This document shows positions 13,870-26,212 of a stretch of DNA of 64,000 nucleotides, one piece after another; within the stretch, counting starts at the first letter, position 1; each line of letters starts with the position of its first letter. The notes under the pieces were generated by a model that saw only the letters and a program-made list of their open reading frames with translations, ran no database searches and was not told where the DNA came from. Origin of the DNA: Dipylidium caninum (taxonomy: Eukaryota; Platyhelminthes; Cestoda; Cyclophyllidea; Dipylidiidae); NCBI GenBank assembly GCA_017562135.1, contig QEYB01001194.1, positions 371,601 through 435,600 on the forward strand, given 5' to 3'. Made by a program: the position numbers and the translations under genes.

Positions 13870-14335
13870 CAAGTTAAGACTACCCCATTTTTCACCCGTA
13901 CTTTGATATGAGACACCACAGGAGGCACCTCTCTCAATATCTCATTCTTACGATTAACTTTTGAACACAGGGCTTTCCCACTCACGTGGCTCCTGTCATC
14001 AGTTATGGCAGTTATTCTGCCAATCTGTGTGCCCTATGGGAAGCAAGCTCCTCTCCCTTCTTCCTTTATTACAACTTTCCTGCATCGTTTCTTTGTTAGT
14101 ATGCGTCAAATTTGAGCAACATGGTCTGCGTGGTTAGTGTTTTGCTTATACAGCAATGAGGACTTTTCGGAGGGTTCGTTATGTGTGAATATCGCTAGGT
14201 TACCATATTCAAGTCTCGGCACCACTTGACTTCAATAACAGTGTGTGCGCACATTGATACCTCAACGTCATTGACGCGGTGCGAAGTAGAGAGGGAGGAA
14301 GTGAGGGAGGGAGGGAGGGATATTCACTTGTCACT
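13870..14335 (+). repeat. R5 repeat, copy 1
   Basis: Collinear with 54960-55405. Shared landmarks, in order, are ACTCACGTGGC, a CAGTTATGGCAGTTATTCTG-like run, ATTACAACTTTCC, GTCAAATTTG and CAACATG. At the end is a purine-rich block of GAGGGAGG units (14290-14320) after a GCGCGAAGTAGA-like segment. Coding potential is not evident. Confidence 0.75.
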
Positions 14336-14339
14336 TCTT

Positions 14340-15500
14340 CACCGCGAGAATTGAAGTGCCTTTAATACACGTTGTCCACACCACTTTTTTCCTGTTATTC
14401 ATTGACGATGAAGTCGAAGTGGCGTTGACTGCGTATTAGTCCTTGACCAAGAAGGTGGACAGTCGGCTATAGATTTGTGTGAGGAAAGGGGACTGTGGAT
14501 CGAGGCGAGTAAAAGATGGCCGCTTTTCAGGTGAAAGGTGGGTGCAGGAGCTGGGCGCAGTCTTATTTATGCGGCCACTGAAAGAGGGATTTAAATAAAC
14601 CGGCGCCATTTCCCATTAGGGCGGGGGGCGAGATTCAGCTACAAGCTAGAGGAGAAGGAGAACTCCCTTCCTCATAGCCGCCCTACTTTCTAATACTCGA
14701 CTGGAGGCTTACAATGAAATGGTACTGACTCCCGCCTTTTCCTCTGCAGCCTGACAGGCAGGCCAATGGAAAGAAGCATCTCCTCAACTATAGGTGATTT
14801 TTCCAATTGTGCGACCTTACCACGAGCTTGTAGTGCATCGAAGAGGACTTTATGGCTGGTCTGTGTGATTAACGACTTCAAGCCCTCTTCCATCCTCCAC
14901 TCTCACAACTACAAAATTATCACACAAGTCGTTTCTCGCTTTCTCTTCTTTTTTTTCCTCTTCTTCCGCGGGAGTTAATTTCGCCTAATGTAGATCTAGT
15001 GAAATAGATGTTAATAAATGTACCACAACATTGGGGGATCCTCCCAATGACAGAATTGGGGTAGTTGTGCCTCCACCTGACTGACCTCCGCCACCAACAG
15101 TTACGACTGAGGCTCACCTTAACGGTTGAAGGTGTTTGGGCTTTCGGTGGGCATTTTATCTCTTCGTACATCGCGATACACCATTATGGCACGGATTTAA
15201 CCTCATTCCGAAAATATGACTTTCCAGTGAATCATATGAAGCAACAAGGCTGCACACTCTTCTCTCTCTTCGTCGATAGCATCTTCTGGCTCGATTCGTC
15301 ACTCCCCAACTCCTTTTATAATTACCAAACCATTGTTCGCGATTGTGAGTTATTTTTCTTCAACCCTCCCACTGCTATTTCACCCCGATATTTGAGTTAA
15401 GAGCCAACATTTCTCGCCTCCTACCGATGGTTTTCATTTCTAACCCCTTGTTTTACCGAGTGAATATTTTGTTAGAAATAAACAGCGAAACACAATGCTG
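14340..15500. other. Unassigned intergenic stretch
   Basis: Contains small overlapping frames on both strands (for example 15065-15400 plus, 111 codons) but nothing recognisable. A run of T and C at 14935-14970 is low complexity. Confidence 0.45.
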
Positions 15501-15504
15501 TGGT

Positions 15505-16250
15505 TATTTGAGACCGACCGTTGTCGCGGTGATGGAGGATTGAGGGAGCAGTGAGTTCAACGAGTTCGGAGGGTGTAGGCCGTTGGTTTGAGGTCGGTGG
15601 GCGAGTCGTAGCATTCTTGAACTACAGGACAAATGCAATGACGAGTTCTGTTAGCTGTTCTACGTCTACTCACTGCCCGCCACTCTCCCACACATTGTTT
15701 TCCTCGGTGATTAAGATTTTCCTTCCCTCTGACCTCTCTCTCACAAGAAGACTTCGTTCCATTGCATTCATTTCTAACTCTTCTCCGCCTTCAATCTAAA
15801 GACGAAAAACCTATCATGTCACTTCGTGGTGAGTTGCCTGCGTGAGGCAGTTTATGTCATATGAGTCCGGGGAGTTAGATAAAAAGTTTAATAGGCTCCG
15901 AGTGGGAAATCCTGTAAGGACTGCACTAAATGCCTCTCATGTACTGAGTGGATTATTAATCGAGAAGACGTCCTCCGTGAATAAACTCATCAAACTGCGT
16001 TCAGTCACAGTAGGCCGGGGAGCTCACAGGCCACTGGACTACGCAAAAACGGCAACTACTTTCCAATCTGTACATTCGCAAGTGCCTGCTCCTCTGAACC
16101 GCTTGAGCTACAGCCGAAAGAAGCTGACGACGTGTTGGCCTATTTAAGACTCCTCCCCAAGGCTTTTCTCAAATCCCCCATCGGGGGACTGCACGCGACA
16201 GTCTCCATTCCGTTCCTTCTTAGTTCAATCTATGCTCTACGGCGCGCAAA
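15505..16250 (+). repeat. R1/R2 repeat fragments (copy E)
   Basis: 15510-15660 matches the R1 segment at 43630-43740 (GTTGTCGCGGTGATGGAGG, then GGGAGCAGTGA). 15960-16240 matches the R2 left arm at 45180-45400 (GAGAAGACGTC, CCGTGAATAAACTCATCAA), with the core as GCCTATTTAAGAC at 16138-16150. The two pieces are closer together than in copy B, so the R1 remainder is deleted. Confidence 0.7.
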
Positions 16251-19090
16251 TGCGAGCTGAAGGGATCGGTGAAAGAAGCTAGTGTGGGGCAGCCAGGGGA
16301 GATCAAGTGCACATTCGCCATTCCGTAGTTCACCTCTCACTGCTTCGAACAGAGGCGGCGATTTCTTTCTTTTAAACGACCTTCTGTGGGTACAAGAGAA
16401 GTGTACGTGGCACAGGATACATTTGTGCAATTCTCTCACGGAAGGCGGACAAATTGCCCCTCCTGGTCGAGAATGGATTTGGGCATGAAGATGTGGACAG
16501 AGATGTCTTGATACTCCGCTCTACGCCTAAGTAGCAAACACGTTCTTTCTACACAGCCTTGTCAGCATCCTCGATTGCCTTGCCAGATCCAGAGAGTCCA
16601 CATATCTGTGAGCATCTGCTGGGAACCGACACGGAATCTGTTCCTAGTCGCATACCTACGTATATACGAGAACATATTTCATAAGATATGCTCGCTTTTA
16701 CCCAGAGTCTGCGTTTTGGCAAGAACGACACAATTTCATGGCTTCGAGACTGCGAAGTGATAGACAGAGTGATTAAATCGATGTGAGGTTAACACTCGTT
16801 TTTACCCACCAAAAACGCACGCATATGATGGCCGCTTGATCAGCCCACATGTCGGTTGAGGAATCTTGACGCACGCGTGAGATTCGGTGCACCTACTGTA
16901 AATGGGATGGGGCTAAAAAGCCGCCAGGTATCGACAGTGGGCATGTTTGTTGCTGCCTGCGACGATGCTGCAGATGTTATGGTCGCTGCCTCGCTAATTT
17001 TCCCTGATGGCAAAATTACTACCTCACCGTCTAACGAAACTCTTCTCGAGCCACATCACATTCCTAGACAGCTTTGCGCCATATCGCCTATACTCGTTTT
17101 CTTCCTAGATTGAATCTTATTCTCCTGTTATCCTACTCAGCGGCTGTAGAATCTGATGAATGCTATTAACTGGGAGGAATGTAAGCTCGTTTATCAACTA
17201 GTTACTCCACCAAATTTTGTCGTCATTTCCAACACTTCGCCTAGGCGTGTTTACTTGACAATACATCAGAAGGTGGAAAAAGAGCCCTTGCCTATCTTTG
17301 CGTCTAACATAACGCTATCACGTTTCAGACAATAAGGAATGAGATTGCTGCGGTAAAATGGATTTCCTCCCAAATAAAAAACGTTTATTTTTGTGCATTT
17401 TCCTTCACCGATGTTCATGTACATTTTACGACACCCCACGTATGTGTGAGAAGCTCTCTTCTAATCTCACGGCTCTGGGACAGAGTGTTTGGATGCTTGA
17501 CGACTAGGAGAAAAGCACTCAAATCGGAACAAAGGGTTATACTTGCTAAACAGATAGATCAATGCAGGTATCCAACTGATCCTTTTCCCAGTCCACGCAC
17601 CAGGCGACTACTTGTGCGCGAGAATGCATGTGTGCGTGTGTGTGCAGGGCGATCGCTCCCCACTCGCGCACCATCGTGGTCACTGCAGTGAGTGTAATGA
17701 GTGCCGTTCCTGCTCTATTGAGGCACTAGCAAGAGAACCAAATGGAATTTCAGCCTGGCGCACTGCTGCTATGGGGCCGTAGACGCAGTATTACGTGACG
17801 GCTTGTGAAAAAGCATTCGACAACCTTTTGTCCTCGGAAAAATACTCTTTCTGCACTTGTCATTTCAATATAGTGGCATGTGTGGCATTTTACGCCGTAT
17901 TTTATACTCTCATGGTGGGTAGGAGTTACATCCATGAATTTGTTATGAAAGAGTTTGGCTAGTATGTGTACTACCTGGGACGAGGAGAAGCAAACCCGAA
18001 GATAGGAGGCGGCTTACGTGAAATGTGATATCGTGAACAGTTCCAAGCGGACGCAATAGAATCCTTCTAGCTTAGCATATAGAGTAGAAGAAATATGACT
18101 TCTTACCCAAATTAATCACTATACGTCGTAAGCCTTTCTTCTAACCCAACGCGACTAACGGGCGATTGACAATGTCCCGATGGGTGAGGGACAACAGCTC
18201 TGCCAAGGAAAGTCAGGAATACCTATCCAGTGTCGAATCTGGCCTGGCCTATTGTCCTAAGCAAAAACAGCGCTTCCGTGAAACAGAGCTCCATTTGATG
18301 AGAAAAGCAGCATTCGAGTGCGCAAAGTAGTCAAAGGGGCCCGAGCAGACATTGGAGTTTTAGTAAAGGGATAGCGTAACCAACTTTGATACGGTTAATT
18401 TGAAATGTTTTGACAGTTTTCTGCATACTCTTCACGTAATATTAGGTCTGAGAAGTTCCCCTACGGTTAGTTTGTACATAATTGAAGTTCCGCGGACAAA
18501 TTCTTGCAGAAAATCTAATATCAGGTGTAATCTGTGATTTTTGGACCACCATATCAAACTACTTCTTTCTACCACAATTCCGCTTATTCAGACAACTTTA
18601 CTTGTATTCACTTATTTCCTCTCCTCTTATTGAGCTACGAGTATGTAAGCAGGGCCATAATTCCTCCCTTTGCACTCATTTCGCTCGCTCAGTTGAGCAC
18701 TTCCGTGAAACAGACATTAAATCAGTCAAAACATTTTTGTTTACTAGGGCGGCTGAGGGTAGGTGTATGAGTTGGTATTTAGATATTTTGCGTTCGTCGG
18801 TGACATAAGGTATGTTGGTCTGACATTCTGTCCCGGAATCATAAAATAGCGCAGAAAGGATACCATATTTTCCTACCGTGCTCAACCCATATCTCGTCAG
18901 GCCTTAGCAACTATCCAAAATTCATGGTTTTGGAGGTGATTTATTTTATTGGCCTTATAAGTTTTTGGTTTAACCGCTAAAAGTGACGTCGCAGAGAAGT
19001 TTGAAGAGAACAAAATTTGTATCCCGATAAGAATGCAAAACATGAACCGCATTTCATGGCTATTCTAATGTCACATTATCCTTTGATATG
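16250..19090. other. Unassigned stretch with one protein-like frame
   Basis: The plus frame 16856-17113 (85 codons) has balanced, non-repetitive residues (for example VAACDDAADVMVAAS). It lacks a recognised domain or clear splice sites, so I do not call it a gene. No repeat match was found. Confidence 0.4.
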
Positions 19091-19093
19091 CAG

Positions 19094-19277
19094 GTCTATC
19101 ACGGGTTTTGTTGAAATCGGAAGAATGGAAGTATGCACCCTGAATAACCAGGAGGAGAACGTTCCAAATTTACTGACATTTAATGTAAACAGTCTGGACT
19201 ATATGCTGGGCGACATTCTCATCATCAACTCCAAATCTCGAGATCTCGATAAAGGGTTTTCTAGACTGGCATTATGA
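19094..19277 (+). CDS. Possible exon, unknown protein
   Basis: A frame of about 61 codons follows a good acceptor (pyrimidine-leaning TTTGATATGCAG ending at 19093) and runs to a TGA at 19277. Residues look protein-like, with an acidic and asparagine-rich middle and a short hydrophobic MLGDILIINS. I do not recognise a family. It is as likely to be a terminal exon as a chance frame. The candidate exon at 22042 is on the same strand, but nothing links the two. Confidence 0.25.
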
Positions 19278-19937
19278 GCACAGACTAAGATGTTGAGCAA
19301 TTCCTAGGTGAAGATAAAGCTCGTGTCCTTTACTGTACATACTTTGGGAGTAAAATGCATATCGTTTAATGATAGCTCACTCTCCGAGATTCGAAAATGC
19401 AACACGACATTGGTTTTGAAGTGATTCACTCACGGATAGGAATATGACGCTGTGGTTGAATTAGGACATCTGTGTCTCCGTCCAGTGTCAGTGTCCACAT
19501 CCGTCGTATGTTACAGGGTGTTTCTGTCTCATCAACCCATTAGTATATTTCGGGGAGGGGACGAACATAAGGGAGTCGAAGGCGTTATAGCCTGTGCTAA
19601 TCATAGATAGACTGGTGAATTTTCCCCACACAAGGCACAAGGTTGCGTGTTGACAATGCTTGCTCCTTCCGCCTGACTGGTAGTGTACCAGCCTAAGCTT
19701 TTCTTGCTCTTGAGAGTAGCTTATTGCGGGCCCTTTCAACCAATGGAGGAGAGAGGGAAATTCGGTCAATTTATACTACCACAAAATGTGGCCAATCATT
19801 ATGCATTTTCAATCAACTATTTTAACTAATGAACTGGGTGATTAATTCACTGTCCGCCAATTTCTCCTACTGAAAATATGGGTAATTGGAAACAAGCCCC
19901 GGGTTCACCAAATTAATTTAATTCTGGGAATCATGCC

Positions 19938-19966
19938 TAGGCGCCTTATCAAATTAAGGGCGCCTA
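19938..19966. other. Short hairpin-forming inverted repeat
   Basis: TAGGCGCCTTA is followed after six bases by TAAGGGCGCCTA. This is an 11-nt inverted pair with one extra G in the right arm, immediately followed by an A-rich tail at 19967-19982. It may be incidental. Confidence 0.5.
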
Positions 19967-20505
19967 AATATAAGAAAAAAAACTGGTAAATACGGCGAAA
20001 GTGCGGACTTGCCCTTCAGAGCCAATGTTATGAAACGCAGACGTGAAGAAGACTGAATAGTTTGCAAAATGGGTCAAAGTGTATTTACGCCTCCTCATCA
20101 TCCGCCGTCATGCCACGCAGGCACATTTAACTACCATCACGCGCAAGTGTCACACAAAAGCTCGTCACATCGGAATGAGCGCAACAAGTTCGCATTAACA
20201 AAGAAAGTCATTCTCGCTGAATCTTAGACTCTTGGTAAAGGAACGTGTCTTACGAGGCATGCTCTCGAGAGATCGGTGAGGAGAACGCCGCCAAATCTTC
20301 CTTACCGCGGTTGAAGTGCGTTGGATCTAATGGATTGGGAGAATGCTGAATGGATGTGAAAGGGCCAACATGTAAGCAGACAAAGTGGGCTGAAGCAAGA
20401 TGGGGACGTCATGCGATCCGGTGTATGCACCCACTGACTACAGGTCCAGGTCGTGCAGCAAACGTTGCAATGAAAACCCAATCAGCGTTTGCCTGTTGAC
20501 CTACA

Positions 20506-20799
20506 TTAGACAAGATAAATAGGAGGCACACTGGTTGAAACACTAACGACACAAGTGATGGTGGAGAAGCAACACTTTTCTTTTTCGCGTATATCTGCGT
20601 GCTCACAGTGAGTGACACTTTCGTTCTTTCCAAAATGTTTGATGAATTCAAATGAACACTCTTCCTCTGCGCTATTATCCACAAAGGGCACCACCTTTCC
20701 GGTGGTTTCGTGGCTTGTACTGATGTACTCGGGGGCAGATTGTGCGTAAAACACTGGTATACATCCATGCACTGTGTGCATGTCAAAACAGCTTTCCAC
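20506..20799 (-). CDS. Possible exon, unknown protein
   Basis: An open minus frame of 97 codons rich in Cys, His, Glu and Ser with low repetitiveness (for example CSFEFIKHFGKNESV). I do not recognise it. An overlapping frame of 125 codons (20409-20786) exists in another phase, so the coding phase is undecided. No neighbouring exon could be tied to it. Confidence 0.2.
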   Translation of the reverse strand: MESCFDMHTVHGCIPVFYAQSAPEYISTSHETTGKVVPFVDNSAEEECSFEFIKHFGKNESVTHCEHADIREKEKCCFSTITCVVSVSTSVPPIYLV

Positions 20800-22041
20800 C
20801 GAGACTGAAACTTACTTGCACCGGGAAATTCCGTTGTGTAGCGAATTAGGCAAACAGGATTTCTTAGGGTTACTCAACAGTTCTTGAAACGAAAAAAAAG
20901 GGAGGGGTAATTATGGGATCCTCCGTAGCTTAGAGCAAATCGGATGGCTTACTTAAAATGCATCTTTTCAGAGGCGCAGTTGGTAGCCGAGTGAAGTGAA
21001 GAGAGCTGGCAGCAGAATAGTAAGCGGTCCAGTCAATAGCAAGTGGTCATTAGTTTCTCACTTCCCGGTGAATACGCCGTGAGTTGTTTAATCTCCCTTT
21101 AAAAGATCCCATCTGCTTTCATCAGCCTCATGATGTTTTCTATTTATGATCTAGTACGTTTGTGCGTACATTTTATTGTTTGAATACGTCACTGCATCAG
21201 AATAAGACAGGGCAATGTTCCAGAGTATATCCAATTGCACTTACAAACAGAGTACGTTCTGGTCCTTTTTTTTACCTGCGAACTTACACCCTGATACACT
21301 AACCTTCACACCACCAACAAGCACCAGTGGCTGAACCATCTGCTCACTTTCACATATAGCGAGCGATTTTTCTTCTTCGTGCTGAATTTTTAGTCTCCGA
21401 TAGTGAGGCAAATGTTCAGATGATCGGTTCTATACATCAAAACATGGCTTGGATTGTCTTCCGTTCTGCACCCATAGAACAAGCATCCCAATTCCATTGC
21501 TGTATTTCCTGATGGAGTGTTGGGCGATCCTCGGGCGTTGGTATGTATTCATGGGTGTAACTCATTACTTCAATTATTTATCTTGTCGCAAACAACAAAC
21601 TGCCCTCCACACTTGCCTTCTAAGGCCTCGTTATGCATCCGAATGAGGACTCTCTTTATTGCCGCTAAGAATAAGGAAACGGTGGCCAAATCAGTTGCGT
21701 GCAGATACCACATTAAGACTGAGTGGGTGAGTGTACCACATTGTCTGCCCCCACCCATAATGAACCTCGACCATATTCCAAATTCACCTGTAATTCGCTA
21801 ATTTCTCGCCTCTACACCTTACTTCTAATAATTGTCTTTGTGTTTCTACTTTAGATGAGATATGGTGATGGGCACCAGTCCATCCACGTTTCTATCACTT
21901 CGGAATGTATTATTTCAAACTATGCGTATATCTATTCCCGTAAGTTAGTGAAGAATCAGTAAGCTAAACAAGAGTTCATTGTTGGCCCCCGATGATTGGG
22001 CATGTCTCCTCTGACAGTGACCTTTCTGTTTCACATTGCAG

Positions 22042-22170
22042 CAAACACTACGGACGAAAATTTCGTGAATTACACAATAGAAGTGAAGAAGAGAGAAGCT
22101 GTTGAATTACTGTCGGATGTTTGTATGGTGCATATGAAAGACTGGTGCCGCGTCTTCAGGATAGATTGGG
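22042..22170 (+). CDS. Possible internal exon, unknown protein
   Basis: A strong acceptor (CCTTTCTGTTTCACATTGCAG ending at 22041, nearly all pyrimidine) precedes 43 open codons ending at a weak donor, GG|GTAATC. The peptide is charged and helix-like (VKKREAVELLSDVCMV), with two N-glycosylation sequons near its start. The splice signals favour a real exon, but no family is recognised. Confidence 0.3.
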
Positions 22171-23119
22171 GTAATCAAACCACGCGATTTTGGTCGCTTA
22201 GATTACACAGTTCCACTCCCGACATTTCGGGCTGTCTTTAGTAACTTGACGACTTAAGGCTGCTTTCCCACCGCCTTTCGACATTGGAAACCTGGTCTCG
22301 CCGGGTTCCCCCAAACCTCAGTATTTGCCTCTCACCCTCTTCCGACCAATGTACGGGCACCCGAATGCCTCTAGTCTCAGCCATCGCCAATAGTGATTTG
22401 AAATGATGAAAGCAACTGCAACTGAATCCGCATTTCAGCCACCCACATCCAATTGCGTACTTCCTCTTCTCGCTGTCTTAGGCAAAAGTGTTGCTTCAAT
22501 TGTACCACTCCTTCATGCGCCGTCTCGTGGTGCACATTTGGATCTCAACCATCCCTAATGCCGCACACGCAAATCTGAGCGAGTATTTCTAGACAAATGC
22601 AAATATATGTGTCGGATTAGAATTCCCCCCTCCTACCTCTTCGCCGGGTGGGCACGCCGAAATAACTCATGGGCACATTTACATTTGGATTGCCTAGTAA
22701 TGCGGGCCGGAGAGGCCACCATCGCCTGTGCCTCACTAGTGAACGGCTCGCCTTTTTTACAATTTTGACGCTTCGCACAAATGCCGCGGGTTTCGACTCC
22801 TTGGCGGAGTATTTCATTCAGGCATCATAACGAACGCACAGCATATGGCCCTCTCTGCAAATATACGCGTAGGAGTAGATTCAGTATTCCCCATAAACCG
22901 TAATTTACTCTGGAAAGATTTTTGCACAATGAGTCCCTCTTCAGATCGCTTGAGTGGGGCTCTCACGCCCTCCACGGCCTTGTCTCTACTCTGGCCTGTT
23001 GATTGCGAATTCTCTTGATATTTGTACGGTGCATTTAATATTAAACTGAAAGCCGTCGGCCGCAATGCTTCCTCCTCGCGGTCTTCAAGATAGTTCGGAA
23101 TGGGGTACGTCAAACCGGT

Positions 23120-23452
23120 CTAGTTATATGAATCGAACCGGTCTGGCATGCCATTTGCTTCAAGGCGAACAACTTGGGTCCTTTTTCCATTAGTTTTTAC
23201 GTAGTATTGATGTAAACCAATCCTGTCTTTTGTGTATTTCAGGACCACAATCCCAAATGCGGATTTGAACCTTTCTAGGCTGTGAGCCTGTGCAGCCTCT
23301 GACATGAACTGAGACAACGCCTCTCCTTTTAGGTCCGTCATTACCAAAAATACATGCGGCATTAATGCACAATGAAGCATTATTCTGTTGACGAGCAACG
23401 AAAACGGGATGAGGCATGGGTTGTTTGAAGCAGAGCCCCTTAACTCTCTCAC
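23120..23452 (-). CDS. Uncharacterised ORF, possible 3' exon
   Basis: A minus frame of 110 codons ending in a TAG. Its last 60 residues look like a soluble protein (for example HSLERFKSAFGIVVLKYTK) and are not repetitive. It lies downstream on the same strand of the Obg-type GTPase exons at 24081-24616. I could not see the G3, G4 or G5 GTPase motifs in it, so a link is not supported. The function is unknown. Confidence 0.25.
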   Translation of the reverse strand: MRELRGSASNNPCLIPFSLLVNRIMLHCALMPHVFLVMTDLKGEALSQFMSEAAQAHSLERFKSAFGIVVLKYTKDRIGLHQYYVKTNGKRTQVVRLEANGMPDRFDSYN

Positions 23453-24080
23453 CCCTCAGTGTGACTAAATCACTGAGGAAAGAGGGGTAGATGGCGGAGA
23501 GAGAGAGATGTGTGTTAGAGAGATTCAGAAGGCGCCCAATAAGGGTAATAGTAAAACAGCATACATGTCCTAAAAAGTCATTCCAATTGAGAAATAATGA
23601 TTTAACTTATGCGATATGGCACTACTTCGCTACTCGAACTGTTGTCGTCTACCTCAGGCACACTGAAACTCTATCAGCAATGGACTGTTATGTGTGCACT
23701 GTGCTGATTTTTGTTGTTGTCATCACAATAGTGTCCACTGCAGAGAAAATCAGTCTATATCAGTGTAGTTAACAAAATCGAGTGGGTTTCGGGAGCGTGG
23801 GTGAATAGAGAATATTAAGTGAAGTTGGTCGGGAGTCGCAGTTATCATCTTTCCTTTCTGCTGAGTAAGTGATCACTCGACGATTAACTTTAGCCTCTTT
23901 GTCGTCTTAACTCATTTTATCTACTTTGGATCTAGGTCACGGTGAATATGCCAATGGCTTCTTTCCCTCAACGTGAATATTTCATTCCAAACAGTCGTTA
24001 AACTGAAGATAAAATGAAACTAAACAGCTCAATGAAAAGTCCAGATGGGGAATGGAAAGAGAACAAATGAGAAGGAAGAC

Positions 24081-24616
24081 CGATAGCCTCGATGTCTTTC
24101 CGACTTGGCCGAATGTTATGCGTCCGACTGATTTCCAGACACCGAGGTCACACTTTTGAGCAGACACCCGATGTAGTTGGTGATGGACGAGCCTGCCACA
24201 CCGCCTTTGGCAACAATAATGTGTTGATCGTGTCTGTCGAGATCACCTACCAATCTAGGGGGCTCGATCGGATTACTAACGCGGACCGAAAATGCCAACC
24301 GGCACGGCGACGACAAGATCAGTATGCGTTGACGCCTAAGGAAACATTGCGTGTAGAACTGCACGGAATAGCTACAGCTAGCCTACGCAAATAAAGGCGA
24401 GGAATATTAGTCTTAGAATGGCTTCCTACGATAAAAAACCGTATTTTTGGACTCTGAGTGACAATATTCGGTAAGTACGTGCGTCAAACGCTGCGTAGGT
24501 AAACGCTCCCACCGTTGCCACCTTTTGGCACGGATCAGGGGATTGCCTGCACGGCCTGAACCGGACTTCATGTAAATGCGGAGACGATCGACAAACTGCC
24601 GAGCCTTTCTGCTCAT
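24081..24616 (-). pseudogene. Obg-type GTPase, GTPBP10-like, N-terminal part, broken
   Basis: The minus strand encodes the glycine-rich Obg fold that precedes the GTPase domain in GTPBP10/Obg proteins, which act in mitochondrial or nucleolar ribosome assembly. Exon 1 (24430-24616) starts at an ATG and gives RQFVDRLRIYMKSGSG, then GGNGGSVYL. A 47-nt intron (24383-24429, GTAGGA to a pyrimidine-rich GCGTAG) precedes exon 2, which gives DLVVAVPVGI, LVGDLD and HIIVAKGG followed by SSITNYIG, all in the family order and spacing. Four single-base extras break the frame: AAAA near 24525, TTT near 24488, one base near 24322 and GG near 24297. The P-loop that should follow reads VGRITFGQVGKTS, with the usual G, P and N replaced. 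I found no later GTPase motifs. Either a truncated pseudogene or an error-laden gene whose 3' half I cannot see. Confidence 0.55.
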
Positions 24617-25729
24617 CGCGTGCGCAAAAGAGCGACGTCCAATCAGAAAGTGTCAGTCTGACACCGTCAGGAGACATTTGCGAATAAAGTGGAATACAGG
24701 TTGGAGAACGACGGAGCGTTGTCACTGTGGTAAATATGGCCTAAAGTGCTCTGGACGACACGTGGTTGTATTGTCAGGTTTCTGTGTTGTGACTTAAGCC
24801 CATGACCAATGCACAAATTAGCGAGTGCAAAGATGCAGCGTGTAATGCTCCTGGCATTTGACGCGAACGGATAATTCAAATATTTGGTGAAAGAGAACTT
24901 GATGTGCTCTGCGATAGTCTTTCATAGGAGATTGACGTTTGAAGCTCCTGTACTGGCTCTTGCTGGGCACTTGGAAGCTTAAGGTTACCGAAAAAAACTG
25001 TCGGATAGGGCAAATGTTAAACTGCCACAAACGGCTGTCATCTCAACAACTTCGTGAGCCCACATCCTTCTCCACTGGAGTCTTGGGCGAGGAGGCTTTT
25101 ACCGCTCACATTCTTACCTTACACTGGCAAACCAGATTGGTGCACACCCTCACGGGTGACCCGAACACTGGTACCATCGCATCATGCGACAGCAGCTAAG
25201 TTGCTCCCGCAAACTCATGCGATACGTGCTGTGAAGAGTTAACTCCTCTTCTGAGCTTTCACTTGCCCAACTTCATTTTCTGGGGAAAGAGTTTGTCACT
25301 TAATAGTCACTGCAATGATGCTATGTCCTTCTTTCGAGTGGACCAGTGGGGAAGGGAGTACCCAGACAGTGTTGACTTTTGCCGTGCCAGCATGCATTTC
25401 GCGAAATGTTCGCTTGCATATGGAAAGATCTCAGGTCTTCCACTTCCACGCACATAACACTCAATGTAGCTAGCCGGCTTCCAGAGCCAAGTTGGTGCCG
25501 CTATCCAAGACGACATATTTTGTGCTGTGAGCTAGAAGCGAGGAATCCAAGACGGGAACGTTTCGAGAACTTAGACGAAAGGCCCTAACGAAAAATGAGG
25601 ATGGGTTTTATTTGGCCATGAATAACTCCGCCCATGCTGTGGGTAACCCTTTTTCGCGCTAATTCCGACTGCTAAGGTGGAAAGAGTCATATTCTCCTGC
25701 ATAATGTCAAGAAGTGCAATGACTGCCAG

Positions 25730-26097
25730 TTTAGTTGACATGCTTTCTCGTGATCTTGTATGTCTACGTCACGAAACTGGCAACGCAGCTGTCAAAATTC
25801 GAGCGCTTGAGTCGCACCTTCAACCTCCTGCCCGCAGACCCTTCAGTGACATCCAAGCGCCTCAAACCTAAACGAACGGTTTTTTGTGGCGACAATCGAG
25901 GAGGCGCGTACTGTGAAGTCATCGTTTATTCTTCGATGGTGCCAACTCAAATTTCTGCCAGCTGATCAGCCTCTGTGGCAGATGAAGTCATGCGCCTGCA
26001 GGCAGCCGGTTATGCGGAGCTTCCGGATCGTTTAACTAGGGCAGAACAACTGAAACTTGCCATCGGAAGCGTGAAGCAAAGGACGATCTGGATATAG
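25730..26097 (+). CDS. 3' end of an unrecognised gene (two exons)
   Basis: The last exon, 25970-26097, follows GCTGATCAG and gives 42 uninterrupted codons to a TAG. The peptide is helical and charged (DEVMRLQAAGYAELPDRLTR, then KLAIGSVKQR). A probable upstream exon, 25730-25845, carries SRDLVCLRHETGNAAVKIRA and ends at a weak donor A|GTGACA. Joining across the 124-nt intron keeps the phase. A canonical AATAAA lies 110 bases after the stop. I do not recognise the family, though a coiled-coil or adaptor protein would fit. The gene converges on the SLC10-type gene, about 490 bases between stop codons. Further 5' exons were not found with confidence. Confidence 0.45.
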
Positions 26098-26206
26098 GCG
26101 TTGTTTTGTTCATTGATGCCTCCTTTCTTCGCTCGGTCTTGTTACTGAGGAATCTATTTCCGTAGCAAGGAGCAAGGATTTTATGTGTTTGAGAGAAGGC
26201 GACATA

Positions 26207-26212
26207 AATAAA
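26207..26212 (+). promoter_or_regulatory. Poly(A) signal of the 25970-26097 gene
   Basis: AATAAA on the plus strand, 110 bases past the TAG of the terminal exon, which is a normal distance for a short 3' UTR. Confidence 0.5.

Noticed and set aside
22617..22817. GNPNV string resembling a GTPase P-loop
   Set aside because: It lacks the following GK[ST] and any family context, so it is chance and not the missing half of the Obg-type gene.
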